Below, piece after piece: positions 22,441 through 34,206 of a stretch of 64,000 nucleotides of DNA. Each line of letters opens with the position of its first letter. The first letter of the stretch is position 1. The notes under the pieces were generated by a model that saw only the letters and a program-made list of their open reading frames with translations, ran no database searches and was not told the DNA's origin. The stretch comes from Phyto melanocephala (Eukaryota > Arthropoda > Insecta > Diptera > Rhinophoridae), in NCBI GenBank assembly GCA_941918925.1, contig OW799233.1:58902841-58966840 (forward strand), written 5' to 3'. Both the position numbers and the translations under genes were made by a program.

Positions 22441-22668
22441 AACAAGTAGTTATGTTTTAATCAACGAGACTAACAATGAATAATCTAAAAATAATTTCGA
22501 CTTTTGTTCTGAGTTTAATTCTCTTATAAGGAACCAAATATAATCTCCCATCATATTTTCAATCCATAGTCCCCGATAGCGTTGTCCCATGGTCTTAAGT
22601 TGTTGATGAAATCGTTCACCATGCTCGTCGATTACGGCACCAAGTTTATTTTAGTGACATTTTTACAC

Positions 22669-22733
22669 CTAAAATTAGAAATTAAGAAAAACTAACAAAC
22701 ATGGATAAGAAAATTCATTTGATTAAGATTTAC
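22669..22733 (-). other. 65-base intron in the copy 1 gene
   Basis: Donor ATCA|GTAAAT and acceptor TTCTAATTTTAG|GTG. Joining the exons keeps the frame (KI-S-VKMSLK). Confidence 0.7.
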
Positions 22734-23520
22734 TGATTTTTGAATACTTTTCAAGCAAATCACAAACAATATCTTTGTAACTTTGACTCCTAATGTTCAA
22801 TTGTCGAAATGAATTCCACGCAACTTTTTCATCTGGTAATATCAAGTCTAACAAGGCAGTGCTTAGAAAAAATTTTCTAATTTGAGGACCATCCAAAACT
22901 CCTTCACAAATTTTCGCAGATGAAAGATTTGGAAATATTGTTTTTAAATAAGCAAAGGCTCTATTCTTTTTGTCTAGTGCTTTAACAAAATTTTTAACTA
23001 AGCCAAGCTTTATATGAAGTGGTGGTAAGATTAGATTGTCCTTTTTATTCAATGCAGAATACTTTACATTATGTAGACCTAGGGTCATTTCGGATCTTAT
23101 TTTCCAATCCTTTCTTATGAAGTGATTTTCACGATCTCGGCTATCCCAGAGGCATAGGATACAACAATACCTTGCATAGCCACCTTGGGGGCCGGTTAAT
23201 ATAGCAACGACTTTTAAGTCGCAACATAATTTCCAATTGTGCTGTTCAAAGTTCAAGTTTCTTAATAAAATGGCCATAGTTTCATATGTTTCTTTTAAAT
23301 TAACGGCATGTGCAAAGGTATAGATGGCTTCTCGTTGCCTATATGTAGTCATAAGGGCCTTAAGGCTTTATTTGCTACTATCAATAAATAGCCGCGACTC
23401 ACTTCGAAAATTTTTTTGGCCGAGCTTCTCAATAAGACCATTTATGTCATAACAAAAGCACACATTATCTTTTGTTGTATTAAAATTGACAGATGGCTTA
23501 TGTCGGTTCCGGTATACCGT

Positions 23521-24566
23521 CATAGCTGCCAGATAAAATAGGGGTAAAATCGTCTAATTTTGGGGAAAAAATCGTCAAAATCGTCAAATGGTGTACTCAA
23601 ATCGTCATTAAAACGTCAAAATAAAGAAACGCATTTTTCAAAACAATAAATTTTTTATTTAATGGATAACATAACAAACTTTTTAAATCTAGAGAGACCA
23701 GTGGTTTTATTAGACCCTTTAAAGTTAAGAACATGGCAATAAATATAATACAATTTAGAATTTATTTCGAAAAATAAATACAAAAAATAATAATTTGGCT
23801 GCATTTTTTTGGACTATTTGACAAATATTTATATAATTATTTAGGGTAGCTTTAGACAAGCGGAAGACGAGCACAACGCCAAAATAAACCACATCGTTTC
23901 TCTTTTCAGCCCATAAATTCATTTCTGGATCTGCAAACCAGTCTTCCTTAATTTTCTTCTTCTTGTTGGTTAAAACAACATTAAAATTTCATTTTAGCTA
24001 CTACAAAGTTTTGTATAAAAAAATGGTTGAAACTTCTACTTACAGAGGAAGAGCTGCTACAATATTCATCATCTTGGTTCTCTATAGAAAATATAATGTT
24101 TGATTTTTAAGGTTTTAATGGATACTTAAAAAGAACTTACCATTTTTTCTAAGTATTAAAGCTACTAACTTGTCACTTATTTTCAAATAAATTTACTTAA
24201 AAAACTAAAATTGTTTTAAACGCGTTGCACAAATTTATATTTGCTCGTGTTGTAGGTAGGTATCAGTTGATAAAATGTGGCATTTACTATGTTAAAAATG
24301 TACAAAGTGGAAAAATTATCCACACAAACGCATTAAATAATGATAAATTTATCTCTTTCACTCTGTTCTATTATTAAAAACATAAAAACCCGTTACAAAT
24401 TATTTTTACTTAATTTAAGGTTGATATAAAAGTAATAACAAAAGTTGCAAACTTGAATTTTTGAAAATCGTCAAAAACATAACATAAATCGTCAGATCGT
24501 CAACATGTAATTTTTAGCACGTAAAATCGTCAAAATGACGATAAATCGTCAAAACTGGCAGCTTTG
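23521..24566. mobile_element. hAT element with perfect 8-bp duplication inside the copy 1 gene
   Basis: Terminal repeats CATAGCTGCCAG and CTGGCAGCTTTG, flanked by TATACCGT at 23513-23520 and 24567-24574 (8 of 8). Subterminal regions carry many AAATCGTC copies on both sides. A minus-strand segment near 23860-23970 (FADPEMNLW, then KRNDV) resembles the N-terminal region of a hAT-type protein, but most of the transposase is gone. It is 1046 bp long and non-autonomous. Confidence 0.92.
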
Positions 24567-24779
24567 TATACCGTTGAGTTGACGTCGTTTTGTAAGAAAC
24601 TTCGCTCTCTTAAGCGAGATGCTAAAAGCTTCGATTTCTCTTTCGTTAGCTCGAGGTCTCTTATAAGTCTAATTAGATCAAGTTTATTGTAAAACTTCGG
24701 TCTTAGATCATCTGATGTAATGCACATGCTCGAAGACGACGCTTAGGGTAATGATAAAACGTTACTACGTGGAATATCA

Positions 24780-25020
24780 CACGGACTTTCAAGGAGGAAT
24801 ATTGCGATTTAAAACCGGAAGTTCAAATCCACGGGCTAAATTGGTAGGGTAGGACTACTGCATATGTTTTCCAAAACCACTTTCAGTACTTAATCAAAAA
24901 TAGGAATCATATTCATGGCTCGATGTTTCTCTCCAGAGTATAGGTTGTACAGTTTTCTTGTGTGTTCTGTAGGTGGAAAAAAAGTTGCATTAAGAAGAAG
25001 TATACCATGTATATATAAAA
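24780..25020 (-). pseudogene. degraded linker of the copy 1 gene
   Basis: Between the CDNC exon and the RDLEL helix. The family has a proline-rich linker here. The minus strand shows IAIF, ESPCDIPRSNV and SSSSMCITSDDL in shifting frames. Confidence 0.45.
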
Positions 25021-25028
25021 GTACTTAC
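24967..25028 (-). other. 62-base intron in the copy 1 gene
   Basis: Donor TTTCA|GTAAGTAC and acceptor TTCCACCTACAG|AAC. The length is typical of small fly introns. Confidence 0.65.
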
Positions 25029-25499
25029 TGAAAGTTCGATGAAATAAGATAACTCGGCAATTATCACATGCTGAACTGGGTGTCCAGTATTGGTCAATGT
25101 TTTCTACCCCTATTTTAAAATAATCATCTTATCTCATTTTGTTTCTTGCTCATTTTTTTATTTTTATATTTTAAATAAACACGTGTCTTGCCCACATTCA
25201 CTTGTTGAGTAATACTTATTGTACAAAGTGGTGCCGCGTACTGGTTTATACGCCCGCGGTAATCGCATCAGTATTAGTGCCCTTGTAGATGTGAGACGAA
25301 ACTAGTACTTTTTTGAAAATCGAAAGCCTAAAGGACGAAAACCAATAAAAACTTTATTTTGTTACTTTTTAAGATTCCATCTAACTTCTAGACTTATTAA
25401 CGTCGGAAAATAATTCAAAATTAATTTTTCATTTAAAAAAAAATCTTAAAATGTTTGACCTTTCACAAACTTTTGATAAAAAATATCAAAAGTGGGTAC

Positions 25500-25697
25500 T
25501 TTCACTTTATCGAGAATAAAACACTAATTTATCCATGTTATCCATGGATTTTAATGCAATAAAAATTATTTTATTTCTACTAAATGCAAGTTTAAGATTT
25601 AGTACTAAAACTGGTAGTTATTTGTTGCTTTCTATTTTTTATAAGTTTTTCGATTTTAAAAATTTTATAATTAAAAAAAAAGAAGGACTTGTTCCTC
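25500..25697 (-). repeat. right inverted repeat of TIR element copy 1
   Basis: Inverse complement of 22252-22440 and 21504-21529. It ends GGACTTGTTCCTCAA. This uninterrupted arm shows where the mini-me entered the other arm. Confidence 0.85.
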
Positions 25698-25898
25698 AAG
25701 AACTAATGGGTTAACCAAGAAATTATATCGAAAAACTTAAATTTGGAGTTATTTAAAGTTTTAGGATTGCACAACAAAATCAAGTCTTCGCCAGCCCCTT
25801 CACAAATCTCATATTTTATAAAAAAAAAGTTTAAAAAACCTTACAATAGAATTCGAAATAATGATGATTTTTGCAGTTAGGTGACTATAGCGAAACAA

Positions 25899-26236
25899 AA
25901 CAAGTAAAAGTGGTATATTCGGCTGCGCCGAATCTTATATACCCTTCACAACGTGTAGTCATGCAATAACAACTGTTTGTATCACCATTCATCCCATATG
26001 AAATACGTACATATGTATAAAAAACATACATATGTATATAAAAACATCCCAATGTAAAATTATAAATTGCAATTAATTTAATTTGAATTATAAAATTAAA
26101 TAATAGAATAAATGAACTTAAGCCAAAATAAAAATGATTCACATAAAAATTTAATATAAATAATATAAAAAAAAATTTTTTTGGCTCAGCAGGTATTCGA
26201 TGCCAGTCACTCTTACCAGTATACCACGTTTGTATG
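25899..26236 (-). mobile_element. mini-me-like 3' half, cut by a hAT insertion
   Basis: From CAAGTAAAAGTGG and the 3' hairpin through the CAACGTGTAGTCA block to GGCTCAGCAGGTATTCGATG and ACCACGTTTGTATG, where the hAT at 26237 begins. Confidence 0.85.
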
Positions 26237-26463
26237 CAGGCCTGGGCAGTATTTGAAATACCTGTATTTGAAATACAGATACAAATTACAAATACGTATT
26301 TTGTATCTGTATTTGAAATACATGGTTTGAAAGTATTTTGTATTTCAAATACACAACTGAAAGGTATTTTGTATTTCAAATACACAACTGAAAAGTATTT
26401 TGTGTTTTGTATTTCAAAGTCATGTGGCTCAAAAACACATTTATACAAAATACATTTATTTTT

Positions 26464-28300
26464 TATACCAGCCACCAAAAAAATGGTGGGGGTATATTCA
26501 TTTTGTCATTCCGTTTGTAACACATCGAAATATCCATTTTAGGCCCCATAAAGTATATATATTCTGAATCAGGGTTTGATTTGATGACGATCTAGCTATG
26601 TCCATCCGTCTGTCCGTCTGTTAAAAGAACAATAGAGATCGCACCGAAAAAGCTTTGGGGCTCAAATCAGAATCTTTCTTATAGACAAGGTTTGTTTGGT
26701 ATTGAAAATGGGATAAATCGGAATATTAGGAAGAGAGTTATAGCTCGTAAAGCGAGAGTAGGTCGAAAAAACCGTGTCCTTCGAACATCGAATAAAACGC
26801 AATTGTGTCCAAACGCATTAACATACAGTCATGAAACTTCGAAAATATATTTCTCGAGTCAGAACAATATCTCTATCCAAAAATTGCTTACATCTAAGCA
26901 TTAGAAAAGGAGTTATATATAAAAATGTACGAAAATTTATACCGCGCAGTGCATTTTTCAGTAATTTTAAATTTAAAACCTAATAAAACGGACAAAATTA
27001 GATGTACGATTCTGAAAATTTGCACACTTTGCTTTTTGGTGCCACGTTTCCGTTACGGAAAATCAATGTGCCACGCCCTTTTTAAGCCCACCTCCCATAT
27101 AACGTTTTACCTAAAATTCATATAATTTCTCTATTAATAAAGATTTTTGAATAATAAAGGACTATATTGAAACATCTAAGTCGTACTCATTAGCAAAAAT
27201 AACTTTGACACGCCTACTATAACGCCCACTTTTCACGTTATCTGCCGTTAATGAAATTTAAAAGCTCATAAAACCGACAAAATTAGAGGTATGATGATGA
27301 AATTTGCTACATATATCCTTCTAATTAATGTTATTGTTATGCCAAAAAATTTAGGTGGCACGCCTACCTCTCATATAACGGTTTATCTTAAATACATGTA
27401 ATTTCTCTGTTGACAAAGTTTTTGGGAAAATAAATGACTATATTGAAATATCTTAGTTGTATTTATTAACAACAACTTTTTTGACATGCCTACTTTAACG
27501 CCCACTTTCACCAAAAGACTAAATTTACGAAAACATTTTACTATCATATCGAAGCCGATGTTGATTTTAAATTAAATACATACTATTAAAGAAATTATTA
27601 TCATTTCATGTTATAATGATAATATTTGTATGGTTCAATTATGTATATAACAAAATATCGGCCGAATGCCCCCCCCCCATCCTTGGCGACACTCCTCTAT
27701 CTGATGGTCCAAATTTTCCATTACAATATTTATACTCAATTGTTGGGCACGATGACGAGTAAAGGTTGACTGCTCTTTTGCCACACTATCGCAAAAACCA
27801 GCAATGGTTCCCATTCAACGAACTAAGAAGGCATTCACAGATTTTCTAACATTTTATACAGACCTGTTTTGCAGAAATTTAAATAATTTTTACAATTCTC
27901 CTGATTGTGGACGAATTTGAACGATTATGCTGACCAAAAGAATTACGAAGTGCACAAAATGCATTTTGATTTGAACGCCCATTTTCATAAAAAACCTGAA
28001 AAACTTTAAAGCGTTGCTCATTTGCGTATCTTTCCACGGATCAAATTGAGTAAGTTTGAGATTGAAAAATGTCAAATGAAATGCAGAAAACAAATTTTAA
28101 GTCTAGGTGTAGTTCACCTTCAACATGGGCCCTTAAAATTTAACCACCCTCTACAAAGAAAGTGATATATATTTTATTATAAAGAGATTATTCCATAGCG
28201 ATTAACAAAATAATAAATATTGTGCTTTAAATGTACACAAAATTGGTGGTGGGTATAAAAGATTCGGCACAGCCGAGAGCACATAGTGCTCTTACTTGTT
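26464..28300 (+). mobile_element. long Helentron-like repeat, nested in the hAT
   Basis: Starts TATACCAGCCACCAAAAAAA and has the GTCCATCCGTCTGTCCGTCT core. It has two internal tandem units (CACGCCYACCTCYCATATAACG blocks at about 27080 and 27370), a mariner-derived segment at about 27545-28152, and ends with the 3' hairpin and GTGCTCTTACTTGTT. Confidence 0.85.
27890..28152 (-). pseudogene. mariner N-terminal relic
   Basis: Minus strand. One frame gives a mariner-type helix-turn-helix block (VFYENGRSNQNAF, then FGQHNRSNSSTIG), while a 67-codon shadow frame runs across it. The terminal repeat TTAAAATTTAACCACCCTC follows. The same relic is at 40590-40793 and 63417-63620. No catalytic part is present. 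Confidence 0.65.
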
Positions 28301-28301
28301 A

Positions 28302-29389
28302 CAATTAATTTGAAAATAAGTTATATCAGACAAAAGCGAAAATCGCTAGAAACTATGACCATTTACACTACTATTCAGCTTTGAATTAATTCGTCTAAGG
28401 CGAATTCATTTACACTATTCAAATGAAAAGCTAGAGAGTTATTTTCCGAGGCATCTGAGATGTTTCAGCCACACATTAAGTCTTTTAGCCACAACAGATA
28501 TGAATATTTTCATAAAAAGTTTTCGTGCCAGTAGGATTCACTACTTGGCAATTGCTAAATTAACTTTATTATGGAATTTATCCAGAATACCCAAATCAGC
28601 TGAAGTTATAAAAGATTGCCTCGGACATCAGTTAGTATATCCATGTCCCACAAGATGGAACTCTCTTTTCGATTCCATAGTACAGCTAATGAAAAGAAAA
28701 TCAAAATTAAATGGATTATTTGTTAAGTTTGATAAGGCTAACACGTTCTCAGCTATAGAACTGCAGTACTTAGAGGAATTCATTGAAATATTGAAACCAA
28801 TAGCTACGGCGTTGTACAACATACAGGGAAATAATTGCTATTATGGAAGAGTTCTGCCTACTTTAATGTCTGTAAAAACCAGATTAGATCGGCTGCAATG
28901 TTACAATTTGAGGCATTTCAGTTGTATTTCACAAAAACTAAGAGAGAGCGTTGAGAGAAGATATGTTAAGTTTTTCATGCTGGCACCTGAAGCAAATAGA
29001 GCCATATTGGCTTCATGTTTCTACCCAAGTTTTAAAATGTGTTGGCTGCCAGAAAACATAACTAGAAAACATCAGTAGATACCTTAGAAAAAAAAAATAA
29101 CAAAAATCGTGAAGCAATGCTTGGATGCAGCAGAAGTAGTAGTAGTTGCAGTAAAAACGATGAAGATTTTATTGTTTTTGCCGAGAAGAACATGGGTCAA
29201 CCTCGCACATCAAATTTCGAATTAGAGTTCATCCTAAATGATAAGAGCAAGGAGATTTCTGTTTTGGAAAACTATCCAAATACTAAAAATGCATTAAGAG
29301 AATTAAACAGTAGCTTGTGTTCCTCAGGGCCTGTATAAAGATTATTTTCCTTAGCTGGTTTTATAGATTCCCAACAAGAGGCTGTTATC
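28302..29389 (+). pseudogene. hAT transposase, interrupted
   Basis: The open frame at 28500-29078 (192 codons) holds typical hAT blocks: YPCPTRWNSLFDS, LEEFIEILKPIATALYNIQG and NRAILASCFYPSFK. A second frame at 29117-29338 ends in SSGPV, a stop, then RLFSLAGFID, the start of the C-terminal dimerisation domain. The domain is cut at 29389 by another hAT and resumes at 30574 (LSDDSLKNLVFIKGN). hAT transposases cut and paste DNA with an RNase-H fold; the N-terminal BED finger and first catalytic Asp region were not found here. The frame has stops and shifts. Confidence 0.85.
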
Positions 29390-30565
29390 TAGGGTGATCG
29401 ATTCGGTTTTACAACCGGTGGAAAACCCGGGTTTTTACTCTTTCAGCTGGCGGTTTTTTCCAAATGTTAATTTTTCGAATGTCGAATACACCGGTTTTTT
29501 TACTCACAGAAGCCGGTTTTTTTTAGTTTTATGTTCACTAACCTTTGTAACCAAACGTACAATACTTTATTTATTATTAAAAAATTTCGAAAAATCGGAA
29601 AATTTTTTAAATAATCTTCCATTATATTGTAAGAAACTTATTTGTTTTTTCAAAAACAAATGTAAAATAAGAAAAATTATTAGGCTTAAATATTATTTGT
29701 TTTAAATGGAGAGCAGTTATTTTATACGTTGTTGTGCTTATAATTTGCTGTGACAATCAGCTGTTCAGTTAAGTTTTTTGACCAAATTATTGGACTTTGC
29801 AATACTTTTTGATCTCATTTTCGAATTTCATAATATTTTGCCTCTACGAAATCTAGCGACTTGTACTTGTACCCATAGCTTAACTAATATATCTAATAAA
29901 ATATGACTTGTATACTAAAATAGTTTTGCACACAAAGGGTCATTATTACATCTTGCCTATAAAGTTGACTACCGTGACCAGTGAAGTGACTTTTTTATAT
30001 TTTTCATTATTAAAACCTCCTTGTAACAATTTTTTTTAAATGGCAGTACCAGAGCAAATACTGGTTATTTTTAACAAATAAATTTAGTTCTTAAAAATGT
30101 AGTGGCAAGAATGTAAATTTATAAATTTTATTTACAAAACGAAATAAAATTTTTGATGGTAAAAGTTCGAAGTAGAAAAAAATATAAATCACAATTTAGT
30201 GGCATTTTTAAATTTATCAACCTAACCTTAAAAGTTCAAGGTAATTGAAGCATAAACTTAACTTTTCGGTCACTTTTAGGTTAAAAGTGTCTGCCCTTTA
30301 ACATCTTTATTTTATATAACGGCATTTTATAATAATGCCATTAAATGTGTGTCAACTTAAAATGCAATTAAACAATAGAACAAACTAGTTAATGCCTATA
30401 TATGTATCTGTGTCATGGATATAAGAAAAAATTATATTTTATGTATTCGACCGGTTAACCGGTTTTTTCTAAATTTTCAAAAGAGCAACCGGTTTTTTAT
30501 AAATTCTAAATTTCAAACTATTTGAAAACCGGTTTCTTAAAAATGTCGAATAATTGATCACCCTA
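29390..30565. mobile_element. non-autonomous hAT inside the hAT transposase, 8-bp duplication
   Basis: Terminal repeats TAGGGTGATCGATTCGG and its counterpart ending TTGATCACCCTA, flanked by CTGTTATC at 29382-29389 and 30566-30573 (8 of 8). Removing it rejoins the hAT dimerisation domain of the host element in frame (NKR / LLSDDS). Both ends carry repeated ACCGGTTTTTT motifs. It is 1176 bp with no supported coding region. A second copy in the window is at 44462-47450. Confidence 0.93.
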
Positions 30566-30573
30566 CTGTTATC

Positions 30574-30640
30574 TGATGATTCTTTAAAAAATCTAGTTTT
30601 TATTAAAGGAAATACCTGTTTTATTGAATAAGTTTTTTAT
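30574..30640 (+). pseudogene. end of the interrupted hAT transposase
   Basis: Contains SDDSLKNLVFIKGNTCFI followed by a stop, completing the dimerisation domain begun at 29340. Confidence 0.8.
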
Positions 30641-31826
30641 TTACTAACTATTAAATTCTAAATATGCTTTTTTTACTTACTTCCCCCACTTGACGCGAGA
30701 GAATTAACGCAAATTTACAAAATAAGTCTTTCAAATGTAAAAAGTAAATGAACTCTTTACCAGTGTTGCCAATTTAGCTATTTTATGGCTAGATTTAGCT
30801 ATTTTTGAACACGCTTAGCTGGGAAAATCTGCTTTTAGCTATAAGCCGTTTTTTTAGCCATTCCTAGATATTTTTTAGCCATTTTTTGTTTTTTAGCTTT
30901 TAAGTGTGGTTGTTGTTTCGTTTCCTAAATAGTGAAAAACGCTTCTATAAAACAATGTTTTTTTTAATTACTAAAAATTGCATCGGTGGGAACCTCTTTA
31001 AAATATTACATAAACAAACAAACAATCAATCAGTAAAAAAACCAACCAAGCATGTGTATTTAATAAATAAATAAATAAAAAAATAAATTTAAGAAAAATA
31101 AACAAAATTTTCCCAGAAGTTTATGAAGGAATGATTATCCCACACAAAATTTATAGAATAGATTACAGAAGTTAAAAAGTTTTTGTAAATATTTTAAATG
31201 TGAAATTAATGCAAAATTATATGATTTAACTGTTCACTCTGAAACAAATAAATGGTATCGGATATACATATTATAAAGACCAAGCCTTTACCTTTAATTC
31301 CAGTGAATTTTAAGCTACAACAGCAGGAGGATACATTAGCTATGTAAAAGGGTTTTCAATAAGAGTGATATGATTTCTTTAAAAAAAACAGACTTATTGT
31401 TACGGAAGTTGTATGTCATGAATGGCACGTTCAATATTGACTTGTAAAGATTGAAGAGAGTTTGGTTTATTTCGAAAGACCAATATTTTATTTTTTCTAT
31501 ATACTTTTTTTAAGATACGGCTTAAAAAGGTTTGATAAATGTTGTTATCAATATGATGTACCACATAATTATCTTAAATTGATAGGATCTAAAGAAAGTT
31601 AAGATGACAATGACAATAATAGCGAGCTAGATGCTGATGATAATTGGTCCTTTTAACACCATTATAACAATTCTTGTACTTTATAACTAGTCAAAGATAT
31701 ATAGAGTATGTATATTACAAACGGTCTTAAATGTTATTATTTTTCTCTAAAATAAATTTTTCTTATTTTTTCATTAAAATATTGAAAACTTTCTATTTAA
31801 AACATTTAGCCATTTTTTAGCTTTTT

Positions 31827-33317
31827 TATACCCTTCACACAGTGAGAAAGGGTATATAAAGGTTTGTCATTCCCTGTGAAATTTCTACAATTTCCATTTC
31901 CGACCCCATAAAGTATATATTTTCTGAAAGCTTATGAATAGGGGAGTCGATTAAGCTCTGTCAGTCTGTCCGTCTGTCCGTGTGTATGTTGAAATCAACT
32001 TTTTGAAGCCCCTCGACATCGCTTGGACCCGGGTGAGGTATTAAAATATCAGAAATATTCGGGAGTAGATCGGTATTGAAAATCAGAAACATCGATATAT
32101 AAACAACTGAGATATGAGCAAAACCCCACGACCACCTCGATTTTTTTTTACAAAAACAACATTACAACAACAACATACATACATACAAACGTGTATATGG
32201 TTAGAGAAAACGTGGCATCGAATCCCAGCTGAGCCAAAAAAAAATTTTTTTTATATATATGTTTATATTTTTTTTTTTTTTTTTTTTTTGTTTTATATTT
32301 ATTATATATATTTTAATTATTATACCCTTCACACAGTGAAAAAGGGTATATATAGGTTTGTCATTCCGTGTGAAATTTCTACAATTTTCATTTCCGACCC
32401 CATAAAGTATATATTTTCTGAAAGCTTATGAATAGAGGAGTCGATTAAGCCCTGACCGTCTGTCCGTCTGTCCGTGTGTATGTTGAAATCAACTTTTTGA
32501 AGCCCCCCGACATAGGTTGGACCCGGGTAAGGTATTAAAATATCAGAAATATTCGGGAGTAGATCGGTATTGAAAATCAGAAACTTCGGTACATAAACAA
32601 CTGAGATATGAGCAAAAACCCACGACCACCTCGATTTTCTTTTCATAAAAACAACATTACAACAACAACATACATACATACAAACGTGTATACTGGTTAG
32701 AGAAAACGTGGCATCGAATCCCAGCTGAGGCAAAAAAATTTTTTTTTAAATTTTTTTAAAATTTTTTTTTTTAATTTTTTTTTTATTTTTTTTTTATTTT
32801 TTATTTAATATATTATATATATTTTTATTATTATTTTTTTTTATTTTTTTTTTTTTAATTTTTTTTTATTTTTTTTTTGTTTTATATATATTATATATGT
32901 ATATAATAATTTTTTTTTTTTTAATTTTTTTTTTTAATTTTTTTTTTTTAAATTTTTTTTTTATTTTTTATTTTTTTTTTTGTTTTTTTTAACATACATA
33001 CGTGAATTTACTGTTATTGCATGACTACACGTTGTGAAGGGTATATAAGATTCGGCACGGCCGAATATAGCGCTTTTACTTGTTTTTTTTTTAATTTTTG
33101 TTAAAATTTTTTTTTTCAAATTTTTTTTTTATTTAGAATACAGACGTAAATTTATAATTTTACAATGGGAGGTTTTTATATATGTATGTATGTTTTTTAT
33201 ATGTATGTACGTATTGCATATGAGATGAATGGTGATACAAACTACTGTTATTGCATGACTACACGTTTTGAAGGGTATATAAGATTCGGCATGGCCGAAT
33301 ATAGCGCTCTTACTTGT
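31827..33317 (+). mobile_element. mini-me-like element with a second copy nested in its T tract
   Basis: 5' part at 31827-32320 with hairpin, GTCTGTCCGTCTGTCCGTG core and tRNA-like block. 3' part at 33085-33317 with CTCTTACTTGTT. The T-rich tract between them holds the second copy. Confidence 0.85.
32321..33084 (+). mobile_element. inner mini-me-like element
   Basis: A complete copy from TATACCCTTCACACAGTG to GCGCTTTTACTTGTT, placed inside the T-rich tract of the copy at 31827-33317. There is no visible target duplication, as expected for Helentron-type insertion between T bases. Confidence 0.85.
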
Positions 33318-33827
33318 TTTTAGCTAGTTTCTAGCCATTTTTTTCCAGAATTTTAGCCATTTTTGCTAATCAAGTTCTGGCATCATTGCTCTTTACTAAT
33401 GAAAATTTAACACTTTAACAATTTTATTGTTTAAATTGTGTATGATATGTACGTACGTACCATATCTGTTAAGTAATGATTACTTATCGTAATAATTAGT
33501 AATTAAATTATTTTTTTTTTAAGTTGAAGTAATAATTATATTACGATTATTTTCAGATTCGCACGATTACTAATTAATTAGGATTACAGATATCCAAAAG
33601 TAATCATGATTATTTAGGATTACGAGAAAATAATCAAAAGTAATCAAAAAATAATTCGACTACTTTCAAGGATTATTTTCTATTATTTTTTTTATTTAGC
33701 GAAATTATGGCAATACTGTCACAAATACATTTTTCTTCATGAAATTCTACCATTATTTAATTAGTTGTTTTTGTTTTTTTTCATTTTTGTTATTATTATT
33801 GTTGGCAAAAATATGATTTACTAAGGA

Positions 33828-33965
33828 ATGCATTTATCGTCTTCAGTTTCAGTTGAACGACTGTTTTCTTTTGCCGGGATCGTCAACAGTCTAAGGCGGC
33901 AATCTTTGTCTGATTTTTCTTTTGAAAAATGTGTTGTAATTAAGGCCAATTGCAAATATATGTAA
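33828..33965 (+). pseudogene. hAT C-terminal dimerisation domain
   Basis: The plus-strand frame reads SSSVSVERLFSFAGIVNS, then SLSDFSFEKCVVIKANC and a stop. This is the conserved dimerisation block of hAT transposases (S-x-x-x-V-E-R-x-F-S ... L-S-D). Minus-strand frames over it are shadows. Confidence 0.85.
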
Positions 33966-34206
33966 ATTATAAAACTTTTTTTTTGGGAAGTGAATGTATT
34001 CTGAATGAATTTGTTTCTCATTATTATTTTTTTCACGTATTTTTCCTTTTTTTGTTCATTTTTCAATTAAAATGTATATGTATAACATGCTGTAAATTCA
34101 AAATTTTTAAAAAATAATCAAATATAATCAAAAATATTCTGAAAGTAGTCAATTCTTTTTTGGATTACTTTTGATTATTTTTGATTTTTTTTCTAGTAAT
34201 CCTAAA

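Larger units (their letters stand above)
22450..25130 (-). pseudogene. putative RNase-H-like transposase gene (copy 1), disrupted
   Basis: A minus-strand multi-exon gene. An N-terminal piece (about 25130-25029) has WTPSSACDNC, the second CxxC of a likely zinc-binding pair. A 62-base GT-AG intron (24967-25028) follows. Next come a degraded linker and an open frame (24727-24575) with LVRDLEL-type helix sequence (RLIRDLELTKEKSKLLASRL). A hAT interrupts it at 23521-24566; removing the hAT restores the frame. Then come FCYDINGL, RLFIDSSK (one in-frame stop just after) and a 209-codon frame with KLCCDLKVVAILTGPQGGYA, CCILCLWDSR and PPLHIKLGL. A 65-base GT-AG intron (22669-22733) precedes IDEHGERFH and the C-terminus ending at 22450. 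About 15 residues are missing after SLK near 22648. The D, D and E residues in FIDSS, CDLK and DEHGER suit an RNase-H-like D-D-E core; that is inference. From memory, relatives are dispersed in insects and cnidarians. I know no name for the family. Confidence 0.75.
21504..25697 (-). mobile_element. TIR element carrying an RNase-H-like gene (copy 1)
   Basis: Inverted repeats of roughly 190-230 bases bound this interval. The left arm is 21504-21529 plus 22252-22440 (split by a mini-me) and the right arm is 25500-25697 in inverse orientation. Shared landmarks are TTGAGGAACAAGTC, TAGAAAGCAACAAATAA, CAGTTTTAGTACTAAATC, TTGCATTTAGT and GTGTTTTATT. Inside lies one minus-strand gene (22450 to about 25130), itself split by a hAT. 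Without the later insertions the element would be about 2.4 kb. The exact outer ends and target duplication could not be fixed. Confidence 0.75.
30761..33388. mobile_element. hAT element with CTCTTTAC duplication
   Basis: Ends CAGTGTTGCCAATTTAGC and CTGGCATCATTG (imperfect terminal repeats), flanked by CTCTTTAC at 30753-30760 and 33389-33396 (8 of 8). TTAGCTATTTTT/TTAGCCATTTTT repeats fill both subterminal regions. The middle (about 30960-31800) has no recognisable coding sequence. Mini-me copies occupy 31827-33317. Confidence 0.9.

Noticed and set aside
27890..28093. 67-codon open frame repeated at 40590 and 63417
   Set aside because: It is conserved only because the repeat is conserved. 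A neighbouring frame matches the mariner DNA-binding region and explains the sequence better.
29394..29705. 103-codon frame inside the hAT at 29390
   Set aside because: It runs through the terminal repeat and its ACCGGTTTT motifs and has no transposase motif. The second copy does not keep it open.
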